DNA of 64,000 nucleotides from Nocardia sienata NBRC 100364 (GTDB lineage: Bacteria; Actinomycetota; Actinomycetes; Mycobacteriales; Mycobacteriaceae). The translations under genes were made by a program, and so were the position numbers. The stretch spans positions 62,001 through 126,000 of the forward strand of contig NZ_BDBX01000008.1 of NCBI RefSeq assembly GCF_001613205.1, in the 5' to 3' direction. Positions 26,972 to 35,740 of this stretch are shown one piece after another. How positions within the stretch are numbered: position 1 is the stretch's first letter; the number at the start of each line of letters is the position of its first letter. The notes beneath the pieces are model-generated. The model did no database searches. It was given only the letters and a program-made list of their open reading frames with translations, and was not told the DNA's origin.

Positions 26972-26986
26972 GAGAATTACATTTTC
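26972..26986. promoter_or_regulatory. Operator candidate GAGAATTACATTTTC (site D)
   Basis: Matches site A (GAGAATAACATTCTC) at 13 of 15 positions. It lies 123 nt upstream of the chosen start of the second acyl-CoA ligase. The rest of the 26.61-27.11 kb intergenic region shows no gene. Confidence 0.45.
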
Positions 26987-27108
26987 ACCAGTCGGCGGAT
27001 ACGACTCCGACGCGCTCGCGTGGGTGCCTCGTACGGGGTGCCGAGCATCCCGCCGGCGCGGAAGGGGTGAACCGTTATGTCCGATCGGCATATTCGAGGT
27101 GGGGTCCG

Positions 27109-28656
27109 GTGACCCGGGTGGTGGCCGACGAACTGCGTGCCCGGTATATCGCCGAGGGTTGGTGGACCGGTGACACCATGGGCGATCTGCTGAGCCGCGG
27201 CCTGGCCGCCGCGCCGGCGACCGAATTCCGGGTGCATTCCGAGGTGCGGCCCTGGCGGGGAACGTTCGCCGAGGTCGAACGGGTGGCCCGGCGGCTGGCC
27301 GCGGGTCTGCGGGCCCGTGGTGTCGGCCCCGGTGATGTAGTGGCGTTCCAGCTGCCGAACTGGATGGAAGCCGCGGCGACCTTCTGGGCGGCGTCGTTCC
27401 TGGGCGCCGCGGTGGTGCCGATCGTGCATTTCTACGGGCGCCGCGAGCTGGGCCATATCCTGCGGGTCGCCCGGCCGAAGGTTTACATCACCATGGCCGA
27501 GTTCGGCCGTACCGTGCACGATCCGGAGGTCTGTGCCGAGGTGCCCATCATCGGGGTGGTGGGGCGCGATTTCGACGATCTGCTCGCCGGCGAGCCCATG
27601 CCGGGCGTGCTGCCCGCCGACCCGGCGGGCCCCGCGCTCATCGCCTTCACCTCCGGGACGACGAGCGCGCCCAAGGGTGTCGTGCACAGCCATCAGACCC
27701 TCGGCTGTGAAACGTTGCAGCTCGCCGAACGCAACAGGGAGGACCGTGGAGATCAGCTGACCGCCACCCCGGTGGGTCACTTCATCGGAATGGTGGGCGC
27801 CTGCCTGCTCCCGGTGCTGCACGGCAGGCCGGTGAACCTGCTCGACGTCTGGGAGCCGGGCCGGGCGCTGGCGCTCATGCGGTCCGACGGGCTCGTGGTG
27901 GGCGGCGGCCCACCGTATTTCGTCACGAGTATGGTCGAGCACCCCGACTACACCCCGGAACATCTCGCGCATATGCGCTATGTGGGGCTGGGCGGTTCGG
28001 CTGTGCCCGCCGCCGTGACGCGGATGCTGACCGATCTGGGTGTGATCGCCTTCCGTGCCTACGGTAGTACCGAGCATCCGTCCATCACGGCCTCCGCGCT
28101 CGACGCCCCCGCGCGCGAGCGGCTCGCCACCGACGGCCGGCCCATGCCGGGTGTGGAGATAAGGATCGCCGCGGACGGCGAGATCCTCAGTCGCGGACCG
28201 GATCTGTGCCTCGGCTACACCGATCCCGAACTGACCGCGCGGGCGTTCGACGCCGACGGGTGGTATCACACCGGCGATATCGGGGTGCTGGATGCCGACG
28301 GCTGCCTGACCATCACCGATCGCAAAGCCGATGTGGTGATCCGCGGCGGCGAGAACGTGGGCGCACGGGAGGTCGAGGATGTGCTCGACGCCATGCCGCA
28401 GGTGGCGGAGTCGGTGGTGATCGCCCTACCCGATGAACGGTTCGGGGAGGTGGTGGGTGCGGTGCTGCGGCTGCAGCCGGGATGTGAGCTCCCGTCCCGG
28501 GCGCAGGTGCGGGCCTTCTTCGAGCGCGCCGGGGTGGCGCGGCAGAAGTTTCCGGAGCGGTTGTTCGAGGCCACGGACTTCCCACGGACCCCCAGCGGCA
28601 AGATTCAGAAACATTTGATCCGAGAGGGTATTGCGGCATCCATCCTGCGAGAATAG
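27109..28656 (+). CDS. Acyl-CoA ligase (AMP-forming), second copy
   Basis: 515 aa from GTG 27109, which has GAGGTGGGG just upstream; GTG 27067 would add 14 residues. Motifs: FTSGTTSAPKGVVHSH (about residue 182), YGSTEHPS (about 321), the hinge DRKADVVIRGGENVGAREVED (about 408 onwards) and PSGKIQKH with the catalytic Lys. It groups by pattern with ligases for bulky or cyclic acids, often called cyclohexanecarboxylate-CoA ligase-like. It is divergent from the mycofactocin-type SDR, with operator-like sites on both sides of it (D upstream, C at its stop codon). Confidence 0.92.
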   Translation: MTRVVADELRARYIAEGWWTGDTMGDLLSRGLAAAPATEFRVHSEVRPWRGTFAEVERVARRLAAGLRARGVGPGDVVAFQLPNWMEAAATFWAASFLGAAVVPIVHFYGRRELGHILRVARPKVYITMAEFGRTVHDPEVCAEVPIIGVVGRDFDDLLAGEPMPGVLPADPAGPALIAFTSGTTSAPKGVVHSHQTLGCETLQLAERNREDRGDQLTATPVGHFIGMVGACLLPVLHGRPVNLLDVWEPGRALALMRSDGLVVGGGPPYFVTSMVEHPDYTPEHLAHMRYVGLGGSAVPAAVTRMLTDLGVIAFRAYGSTEHPSITASALDAPARERLATDGRPMPGVEIRIAADGEILSRGPDLCLGYTDPELTARAFDADGWYHTGDIGVLDADGCLTITDRKADVVIRGGENVGAREVEDVLDAMPQVAESVVIALPDERFGEVVGAVLRLQPGCELPSRAQVRAFFERAGVARQKFPERLFEATDFPRTPSGKIQKHLIREGIAASILRE

Positions 28657-28664
28657 TATTCTCG
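28648..28664. promoter_or_regulatory. Perfect palindrome CGAGAATAGTATTCTCG (site C)
   Basis: 17-bp perfect palindrome (8-1-8) overlapping the last codons and stop of the ligase gene and 105 nt upstream of the flavoprotein dehydrogenase start. It is the most symmetric member of the GAGAATA-n-TATTCTC set. Confidence 0.62.
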
Positions 28665-28768
28665 AAAAGGGAGATTAGCGTTTTACTCGCGCCGGTTCCG
28701 GCCCGTGCTCCGCACGGCAGCCCGCCGGGTCCGGCGCCTCTCCGCCTGCTCGCCGAAAGGACAGCGCA

Positions 28769-30421
28769 GTGCCATCGCATCAGCCATCGGCTGCCGAATC
28801 CGATCAGTCGAACACCTGGGACGAGGAGGCCGACGTAGTCGTGCTGGGCAGCGGAGCCGCCGGGCTCACCGCGGCGCTCGCCGCGGCCGTCGAAGGAGCG
28901 TCGGTGGCACTGTTCGAGAAGGCGGCCACGGTCGGCGGAACGAGCGCGGTGTCCGGTGGACTGGCCTGGATCCCCGCGCACGCCCGGGCGGACCGCGAGC
29001 TCACCGTCGCCGACGCACTGGCCTACCTGAACGCGCAATCCCTGGATTCCATGGATGACGAACTGGTCGAGGTGTTCGTCCGCACGGGTGCGCGCATGCT
29101 CGATTTCGTCGAAGAGCACAGTGCCGTGAAATTCGAGGTGGCCGAAGGTTTTCCGGATTACAAGCCGGAGCTGCCCGGCGGTCGGCCCGCGGGCGGCCGG
29201 TCACTGGGCCCCGCGGCCTACGATTTGGCCCGCCTCGGTGAGTGGCGGGACCGGATCACCACATTCCCACTCGACTGGAGCAATGTCGGCTTCGACGCCG
29301 AGACCCGGGCCCGGCTGCGAGCGGTACTCGGTGACGCCTCGGCCGATATCTGCGTGGCGGGTCAGGCGCTGGTCGCCGGGCTGCTCGAGGGCGTACTCGC
29401 CGCCGGGATCACCCCGCGCACCGGAGCCCGGGCTGTGGAACTGCTCGCCGTGGACGGCACGGTCGCCGGGGTCCGGGTCGAGATCGAGGGCACCCGGCAT
29501 ACGGTGCGGGCCCGCCGCGGCGTGGTCCTGGCCACCGGCGGATTCGAATGGGATCCCCGCCTGGTCAAAGCCTTTCTGCGCGGGCCGATGACCGGCCCGG
29601 TGTCACCGCCGAACAACACCGGCGACGGGTTGCGGATGGCCATGGCACACGGCGCCGACCTCGGGAACATGGGCGAGGCCTGGTGGGTACCGGTGGTGCA
29701 GCTGCCCGGTGACACCATCGACGGCCGGCAACGCAGCCGCAGTGTGCGGCTGGAACGCACCCGGCCGCGCAGCATCATCGTGAACCGGGCCGGTGCGCGA
29801 TTCGTCAACGAAGCGGCCGACTACAACTCCATGGCGGGCGCTTTCCACTATCTGGACCCGCGCGGCGGCTATGTGAACAACCCGGGCTGGATGGTGTTCG
29901 ACGCCGAACATCTGCGCCGCTACGGATTCCTGGGTGTCGAACCCGGTGGTACGGCACCCGACTGGTTCTGCGAATCCGCCGACCTCGCCGAACTCGGCGC
30001 CCGGACCGGTATCGATCCCGAGGGGCTGCGGCGCACCGTCGCCGCCTGGAACCGGGCCGTCGCGGACGGATCGGATCCCGATTTCGGTCGCGGTGCCAGC
30101 GAATACGACGGTTACTGGGGCGACCCGGACGCGGATACCGTCGCCGGGCGCACGCTCGGGCCGATCGATACCGGCCCCTACTACGCGGTGCCGGTGACCG
30201 TGGGTGCCATGGGCACCAAGGGCGGGCCGCGGACCGATCGCGACGCCCGGGTCCGGCACGTCGGCGGTGCGGTGATCCCCGGGCTGTACGCGGTCGGCAA
30301 TGCGATGGCCGGAGTGACCGGGCGCGCCTACGGCGGTGCCGGCGGGACCCTCGGGCCCGGGATGGTCTGGGGGCTACGCGCGGGCCATCACGCGGCCACC
30401 GGCGAATCGGTGAAGTACTGA
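28769..30421 (+). CDS. FAD-dependent dehydrogenase, 3-ketosteroid-delta1-dehydrogenase-like
   Basis: 550 aa, GTG 28769 with AAAGGA upstream. Dinucleotide-binding motif VVVLGSGAAGLTAALAAA (about residues 22-39), GGTSAVSGG (about 58), ATGGFEWD (about 250), and C-terminal FAD contacts GAMGTKGGPRTDRDARV and GLYAVGNAMAGVTGRAYGGAGGTLGPGM. This matches the fumarate-reductase/KstD superfamily, which removes vicinal hydrogens from cyclic ketones. The substrate is undefined; the second copy at 33.9 kb is closer to true KstD. It is the first gene of a long plus-strand run to 45.5 kb. Confidence 0.88.
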   Translation: MPSHQPSAAESDQSNTWDEEADVVVLGSGAAGLTAALAAAVEGASVALFEKAATVGGTSAVSGGLAWIPAHARADRELTVADALAYLNAQSLDSMDDELVEVFVRTGARMLDFVEEHSAVKFEVAEGFPDYKPELPGGRPAGGRSLGPAAYDLARLGEWRDRITTFPLDWSNVGFDAETRARLRAVLGDASADICVAGQALVAGLLEGVLAAGITPRTGARAVELLAVDGTVAGVRVEIEGTRHTVRARRGVVLATGGFEWDPRLVKAFLRGPMTGPVSPPNNTGDGLRMAMAHGADLGNMGEAWWVPVVQLPGDTIDGRQRSRSVRLERTRPRSIIVNRAGARFVNEAADYNSMAGAFHYLDPRGGYVNNPGWMVFDAEHLRRYGFLGVEPGGTAPDWFCESADLAELGARTGIDPEGLRRTVAAWNRAVADGSDPDFGRGASEYDGYWGDPDADTVAGRTLGPIDTGPYYAVPVTVGAMGTKGGPRTDRDARVRHVGGAVIPGLYAVGNAMAGVTGRAYGGAGGTLGPGMVWGLRAGHHAATGESVKY

Positions 30422-30488
30422 GCGAATACGGGTGACCGTACGGCGTGATCGCCGCGGGCCGGGGCAGTGGACAGAGCGGAAGGTAGCA

Positions 30489-31352
30489 GTGTCGGAATAC
30501 GAGAGTGTGTGGTGCGACCTGCAGGGTGTCGCGTTCGATCAGGGATACCTGGATGTGGCGGGGGTGCGCACGCGTTATCTGCACGCCGGCGACCGGAACA
30601 GACCGGCGCTGGTGTTCCTGCACGGGTCGGGCGGGCACGCCGAGGCCTACGTCCGGAATCTGGCGGCGCATGCCGAGCACTTCTCCACCTGGTCGATCGA
30701 TATGCTCGGCCACGGGTACACCGATAAACCCGGGCATCCCCTGGAAATCGAACACTATGTGCGGCATCTGATCTCGTTCCTCGATGCCATCGGTGCCGGG
30801 CGCGCCCATATCAGCGGCGAATCGCTCGGCGGCTGGGTCGCCGCGCGGGCCGCCTACGACCATCCCGGGCGGGTCGACAAACTGGTGCTCAATACCGCGG
30901 GTGGTTCACAGGCCGATCCGGAGGTCATGCAGCGGATCATCACCCTGTCCATGGCGGCGGCCACCGACCCCACCTGGGAGACGGTGCAGGCCCGGATCAA
31001 ATGGCTGATGGCGGACAAATCCAAGGATTACGCCGATATCGTCGCCAGCCGGCAGCGCGTCTACCGGCAGCCCGGTTTCGCCGACGCCATGCGCGACATC
31101 ATGGCGCTCCAGGATCCGGTGATCCGGGCCCGCAATCTGCTCGGACCCCGCGAGTACGGCGGTATCACCGCGCCGACACTCGTGGTGTGGACCAGCGACG
31201 ACCCCACCGCCGACGTCGCCGAGGGTAAGCGGATCGCGTCCATGATCCCGGGCTCCCGCTTCGAGGTGCTCCCGGGATGCGGGCACTGGCCGCAGTACGA
31301 GGCGCCCGCAGCCTTCGACGCACTGCATCTCGGATTCCTGCTGGGTGGTTGA
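30489..31352 (+). CDS. Alpha/beta hydrolase, meta-cleavage product hydrolase (MhpC-like)
   Basis: 287 aa, GTG 30489. [10 protein letters not shown] oxyanion loop (about residue 45), [12 protein letters not shown], nucleophile elbow GESLGGW (Ser about residue 112), acid in WTSDDPT (about 237), His in [11 protein letters not shown] (about 265): a complete triad. Its position directly before mhpA and mhpB homologues is that of MhpC, which hydrolyses the C-C bond of the ring-fission product. The GTG start lies behind CGGAAGG. Confidence 0.9.
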   Translation: MSEYESVWCDLQGVAFDQGYLDVAGVRTRYLHAGDRNRPALVFLHGSGGHAEAYVRNLAAHAEHFSTWSIDMLGHGYTDKPGHPLEIEHYVRHLISFLDAIGAGRAHISGESLGGWVAARAAYDHPGRVDKLVLNTAGGSQADPEVMQRIITLSMAAATDPTWETVQARIKWLMADKSKDYADIVASRQRVYRQPGFADAMRDIMALQDPVIRARNLLGPREYGGITAPTLVVWTSDDPTADVAEGKRIASMIPGSRFEVLPGCGHWPQYEAPAAFDALHLGFLLGG

Positions 31353-31353
31353 T

Positions 31354-33021
31354 ATGAGTACCGGGAATGGCAGCGGACCAGAGCTCTTCGACGTGCTGAT
31401 CGTCGGTGCGGGGCCGGTCGGGCTGACCATCGCCAATACCCTCGGCCGCTACGGCGTGCACACCCTGCTGGTGGAGGAACGCCCCGACCTCATCGACTAT
31501 CCGCGCGGTGTCGGCATCGACGACGAATCGTTGCGCACCCTGCAATCCACCGGCCTGGTGGAGCGGATCCTGCCGCACACCAACCCGAACCAGATCATGC
31601 GGTTCGTCGACGGGCAGCGGCGGCTGCTGGCCGAGATCGCTCCCACCGACCAGCAATTCGGCTGGCCCAAGCGCAGCGGATTCATCCAGCCGCTGGTGGA
31701 CGCCGAACTGCTGGCCGGGCTCGACCGCTTCGACTGTGTGCAGATCCGCTGGGCCACCGCGCTGCGCGAATGCGAGGACACCGGCGACGAGGCGCGGGCC
31801 CTGCTCGATACCGCCGACGGCCCGCAGCAGGTCCGGGCCCGCTACGTGGTGGGCTGCGACGGCGGGCGCAGTACCACCCGGCATGCGATGGGCGTGAGCT
31901 TCGAGGGCACCACCTCGCCGACCCGCTGGCTGGTGGTCGATATCGACGGTGACCCGCTCGGGCATCCGAATGTGGAGGTCGGGGCGGATCCGGCGCGGCC
32001 GAATGTGTCGATCTCGCTGGCCCACGGTATCCGGCGTTTCGAATTCCTCCTGCACGCCGACGAATCCGACGCCGAAGCCGAGACGCCGGACTTCCTGGCG
32101 CGGTTGCTCGCGCCCTTCGTACCGCATCCCGATCGGCTCGCGGTGATCCGGCGCCGGGTCTACACCCACCATTCCCGCATCGCCGGGGAATTCCGGAAAG
32201 GCCGCCTGCTACTGGCCGGTGACGCCGCGCATCTCATGCCGGTCTGGCAGGGCCAGGGCTACAACAGCGGTATCCGGGACGCGGCGAATCTCGGCTGGAA
32301 GCTGGCGGCGGTGGCGTCCGGGGTGGCCGGCGACGGGCTGCTCGACACCTACGACCAGGAGCGGCGCAAACACGCCCGGGCCATGATCGATCTGTCCACC
32401 ATGGTCGGGCGGGTCATCTCACCGACGAATCACCGGGTCGCCGCGGTGCGGGATGTACTGGTGCGGGGGTTGACCCTGGTACCGCCGCTGAAACGGTATG
32501 TGCTCGGGATGCGGTTCAAGCCCATGCCGCGCTACGACCGTGGTGCCGTGGTACACGGCTGGTCGCGTTCGCCGCAGTCCGCCGTCGGCACCCTGTTCAT
32601 CCAGCCGCGGGTCGTGACCCGCGCACAGCCCGCGGTACTGCTCGACGAGACACTGGGCCCGTGGTTCGCGGTGCTGTGCTGGAACAACCACCCGCGAAAA
32701 GTACTGGGTGACGAATTCGAACTCTGGAAAGCGCTCGGCGCGCGTTTCGTCGAGGCGCGGCCCGCCACCCAGCTGCACTGGACCGGCCACGACGACCCGG
32801 ATGTGGTGGTCGTCGGGGACAGCACCGGCGCCTTGAAGAAATGGTTCGACGCCCAACTCGATTCGGTGCTCTTCCTACGCCCGGACCGCTGTATCGCGGG
32901 CGCCTCCATCGCCCAGCACGCCCCCGAACTCGGGGCGGCGCTGCGCAGAACCCTCGAACTCACTCCGGGAGGTACCGATGCCGCTGGCCGTGTGCTGCGT
33001 CTCGCACAGCCCGCTCCTTGA
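31354..33021 (+). CDS. mhpA: 3-(3-hydroxyphenyl)propanoate hydroxylase-like FAD monooxygenase
   Basis: 555 aa, ATG 31354, two bases after the hydrolase stop. Aromatic hydroxylase fold: [17 protein letters not shown] (about residues 16-32), [15 protein letters not shown], the DG motif [14 protein letters not shown] (about 167), and the GD motif [22 protein letters not shown] in parts (about 284). Long stretches follow E. coli MhpA as I remember it (IDYPR.IGIDDE, MRFKPMP.Y). It ortho-hydroxylates a phenolic ring to a catechol using NAD(P)H and O2. Its 3' end overlaps mhpB by 44 nt in a different frame. The native substrate may be larger than hydroxyphenylpropionate. Confidence 0.9.
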   Translation: MSTGNGSGPELFDVLIVGAGPVGLTIANTLGRYGVHTLLVEERPDLIDYPRGVGIDDESLRTLQSTGLVERILPHTNPNQIMRFVDGQRRLLAEIAPTDQQFGWPKRSGFIQPLVDAELLAGLDRFDCVQIRWATALRECEDTGDEARALLDTADGPQQVRARYVVGCDGGRSTTRHAMGVSFEGTTSPTRWLVVDIDGDPLGHPNVEVGADPARPNVSISLAHGIRRFEFLLHADESDAEAETPDFLARLLAPFVPHPDRLAVIRRRVYTHHSRIAGEFRKGRLLLAGDAAHLMPVWQGQGYNSGIRDAANLGWKLAAVASGVAGDGLLDTYDQERRKHARAMIDLSTMVGRVISPTNHRVAAVRDVLVRGLTLVPPLKRYVLGMRFKPMPRYDRGAVVHGWSRSPQSAVGTLFIQPRVVTRAQPAVLLDETLGPWFAVLCWNNHPRKVLGDEFELWKALGARFVEARPATQLHWTGHDDPDVVVVGDSTGALKKWFDAQLDSVLFLRPDRCIAGASIAQHAPELGAALRRTLELTPGGTDAAGRVLRLAQPAP

Positions 33022-33943
33022 GCTCCCGGGGCCGGGTCCCGACCTGCGCGCAGAGGTCGGGGCGGCCTTGGACCGGGCCCGGGATTTCGTGCGCGACTTC
33101 GACCCGGAGCTGGTGGTCCTGTTCGCCCCGGACCACTACAACGGGTTCTTCTACAAGCTCATGCCGCCCTTCTGCGTCGGCACGGCAGCGACCGCGGTAG
33201 GGGACTACGGGACCCACGCCGGACCGCTGCACGTCCCGGAGGACCGCGCGCTACGACTGGCCGAAGCGCTACTCGACGCCGGAATCGATATCGCGACGTC
33301 GGCGCAGATGTCGGTCGATCACGGCACCGTGCAGCCGCTACAGCGATTGTTCGGCGACGCCACCGCGCGGCCGGTGATCCCGATCTTCGTGAATTCCGTG
33401 GCGACGCCGCTCGGCCCGCTGCGCCGGGTGCGGGCGCTGGGTACCGCGGTCGGCCGCCATCTCGCGACCGTGGGCAAGCGGGTTCTGGTCATCGGCTCGG
33501 GCGGTCTGTCCCACGACCCACCGGTGCCGCAGCGGGCGACCGCTCCCGGCCCGGTGCTGGAGCGGATAGTGCACGGCCGTCCGATGACCGGCGAACAGCG
33601 GGCCGCCCGGCAGACCGCGGTGATCGCGGCCGCCCGTGATTTCGCCGCCGGTGACAGTCCGCTGCAAGCGCTCAACCCGGAATGGGATCGGGCGTTCCTG
33701 GATCTGGTGGATACCGGCCGCCTGGCGGCGGTCGACGACTGGGACAACGACGAGATCACCCGGGTGGCGGGCAATTCGGCGCACGAGGTCCGCACCTGGG
33801 TGGCGGCGTTCGCGGCCTTGGCCGCGCAGGGCTCGTACCGGACCGGGTTGCGCTACTACCGGCCCGCGCCCGAGCTCATCGCCGGTTTCGCCGTGCGCAC
33901 GGCCCGGCCGGCCGATGAGCCGACCGACGACAGGAGGCGATGA
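32978..33943 (+). CDS. mhpB: 2,3-dihydroxyphenylpropionate 1,2-dioxygenase-like extradiol dioxygenase
   Basis: 321 aa, ATG 32978 behind GGGAGGT, inside the mhpA coding end. Class III (LigB-type) extradiol enzyme: [12 protein letters not shown] (His), [16 protein letters not shown] (near-identical to MhpB), [12 protein letters not shown] (His), [22 protein letters not shown]. Iron-dependent meta-cleavage of a catechol with a carboxyalkyl side chain. mhpD, mhpE and mhpF equivalents (hydratase, aldolase, acetaldehyde dehydrogenase) are not in the window, so later steps use genes elsewhere or a different route. A GTG start follows directly for the next gene. Confidence 0.93.
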   Translation: MPLAVCCVSHSPLLELPGPGPDLRAEVGAALDRARDFVRDFDPELVVLFAPDHYNGFFYKLMPPFCVGTAATAVGDYGTHAGPLHVPEDRALRLAEALLDAGIDIATSAQMSVDHGTVQPLQRLFGDATARPVIPIFVNSVATPLGPLRRVRALGTAVGRHLATVGKRVLVIGSGGLSHDPPVPQRATAPGPVLERIVHGRPMTGEQRAARQTAVIAAARDFAAGDSPLQALNPEWDRAFLDLVDTGRLAAVDDWDNDEITRVAGNSAHEVRTWVAAFAALAAQGSYRTGLRYYRPAPELIAGFAVRTARPADEPTDDRRR

Positions 33944-35740
33944 GTGAGCACCGACGAGACGGATTTCGACGAAACCATCGATCTGCTGGTGATCGGGTCC
34001 GGCGGCGGCGGTATGAGTGCCGCGCTGCGCGCCGACGCGCTGGGCCTGGACACCCTGGTGGTGGAGAAGGCCGACTACTACGGGGGCTCCACTGCCCTCT
34101 CCGGCGGCGGGATCTGGGTGCCCAACGCGCCGGCGCAGCAGCGGGACGGTTTCGCGCTCGACCCCGACGCGGTGGTCGGATATCTGCGGACCATCACCGG
34201 TGGACTGGTCACCGACCAACGGTTGCGCGCCTACGTCGAGAAATCGCCGGAGATGATGGCGTTTCTCGAAGAGCGCAGCCGGTGGTTGGAATTCGTGTGG
34301 AAGCCCGGCTACGCCGACTACTACCCCGAACTCGAGGGCGGCTCGCCGCAGGGCAGCACCATCAATGTGCCGCCGATCGATCTGCGTGAGCTCGGTGACG
34401 AGGAAGAGAAGCTGCTCAAACCGCTCGCCCTCGCGCCGAAGGGGATCTGGCTCGGGCCCAAGGATCTGCGGCTGTTCTATCAGGTCCGGCAGAACTGGCG
34501 CGGTAAGGCGGTGATGCTGAAGCTGATCTGGCGGATGTTCCGGGCCCATGTGTTCGGCGACCGGATCGCCGCCATCGGGCAGTCCCTCATCGCCCGGCTG
34601 CGCCTGGCCATGAAGGAACGCGAGATCCCGCTGTGGCTCGGTTCCCCGATGACCTCGCTGATCACCGGGGCGGATGGGCAGGTGACCGGCGCGGTCGTGA
34701 CCCGGGACGGGAAGCCGGTACGCATCCGGGCGCGCCGCGGCGTGATCCTGGCTACCGGCGGATTCGACCACGATATGGCCTGGCGCAAAGCGGAACTGCC
34801 GGAGGTCGAGCAGGACTGGAGTTTCGGTAACCCGGCGGCCCTGGGCGACGGTATCCGGGCCGGGCAGCAGGCCGGCGCGGCCACCGACCTGATGGACGAG
34901 GCCTGGTGGTTCCCGGCCATCCACTGGCCGGACGGCCGGATGCAGTTCATGCTCAACGAGCGGATGATGCCCGCGCAGTTCATCGTCAACGGCGCGGGTC
35001 AGCGGTTCATCAACGAGGCCGCGCCCTATATGGATTTCGGGCACGCGATGATCGCGGGCCAGCGCAGCGGAGTGACCCATATTCCGTGCTGGCTGATCAC
35101 CGATCACCGGTCCTGGCACAAATACGTGATCGGCGGGCATCTGCCGATTCCGAAGGTGCCGTTCGCCCCGGTGCCGACCGGATTCGCGATGGTGGCGGCC
35201 TGGCTGGAATCCGGTGTGGTGAAAGCCGCGGACAGCTTCGCCGAGCTCGCCGGGAAGATCGGCGTACCCGCCGCCGAACTCGAGGCCACCGCGACCCGGT
35301 TCAACGAACTCGCCCTCGCCGGTCACGACGACGATTTCCGGCGCGGCGACAGCGTCTACGACAACTACTACGGCGACCCCACGCTGCCCAACCCGAATCT
35401 TTTCCCGCTCGGGAAACCGCCCTACTACGCGTTCCGCATCGTCCTCGGCGACCTCGGCACGTCGGGCGGTCTGCGCACCGACGAGAACGCCCGGGTGTTG
35501 CGTGCGGACGGATCGGCGATCGACGGGTTGTACGCGGTCGGCAACACCTCGGCCGCGGTGATGGGCCGCAGCTACGCGGGCGCCGGCGCCACCATCGGCC
35601 CGGCCATGACCTTCGGATACATCGCCGCCGAGCACTGCGCGGGGCGGGCACCGTCCGGAGCGGGGGAGACCGGCGCAGGGGTGGTCCGGCCGGCCGAAGG
35701 AAATGACGTGACCATCGAATCCACTGGAGGCAATCGATGA
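33944..35740 (+). CDS. 3-ketosteroid-delta1-dehydrogenase-like flavoprotein
   Basis: 598 aa, GTG 33944 with AGGAGG 6 nt upstream, directly after the mhpB stop. LLVIGSGGGGMSAALRADAL (FAD, about residues 14-33), YYGGSTALSGGGIWVPN (about 46), ATGGFDHD (about 268), and the C-terminal block YYAFRIVLGDLGTSGGLRTD (about 488) followed by YAVGNTSAAVMGRSYAGAGA, which is close to bacterial KstD enzymes. Catalyses dehydrogenation of a cyclic 3-ketone, for steroids the 1,2-position. The 3' end overlaps the next start (ATGA). Having two such genes around mhpCAB suggests ring dehydrogenation toward aromatisation before hydroxylation. Confidence 0.9.
   Translation: MSTDETDFDETIDLLVIGSGGGGMSAALRADALGLDTLVVEKADYYGGSTALSGGGIWVPNAPAQQRDGFALDPDAVVGYLRTITGGLVTDQRLRAYVEKSPEMMAFLEERSRWLEFVWKPGYADYYPELEGGSPQGSTINVPPIDLRELGDEEEKLLKPLALAPKGIWLGPKDLRLFYQVRQNWRGKAVMLKLIWRMFRAHVFGDRIAAIGQSLIARLRLAMKEREIPLWLGSPMTSLITGADGQVTGAVVTRDGKPVRIRARRGVILATGGFDHDMAWRKAELPEVEQDWSFGNPAALGDGIRAGQQAGAATDLMDEAWWFPAIHWPDGRMQFMLNERMMPAQFIVNGAGQRFINEAAPYMDFGHAMIAGQRSGVTHIPCWLITDHRSWHKYVIGGHLPIPKVPFAPVPTGFAMVAAWLESGVVKAADSFAELAGKIGVPAAELEATATRFNELALAGHDDDFRRGDSVYDNYYGDPTLPNPNLFPLGKPPYYAFRIVLGDLGTSGGLRTDENARVLRADGSAIDGLYAVGNTSAAVMGRSYAGAGATIGPAMTFGYIAAEHCAGRAPSGAGETGAGVVRPAEGNDVTIESTGGNR

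Noticed and set aside
33338-35635. 765-aa minus-strand frame opposite mhpB and the KstD-like gene
   Set aside because: Composition (Gly/Arg/His-rich) and complete antisense overlap with two recognised enzymes show it is a shadow frame.
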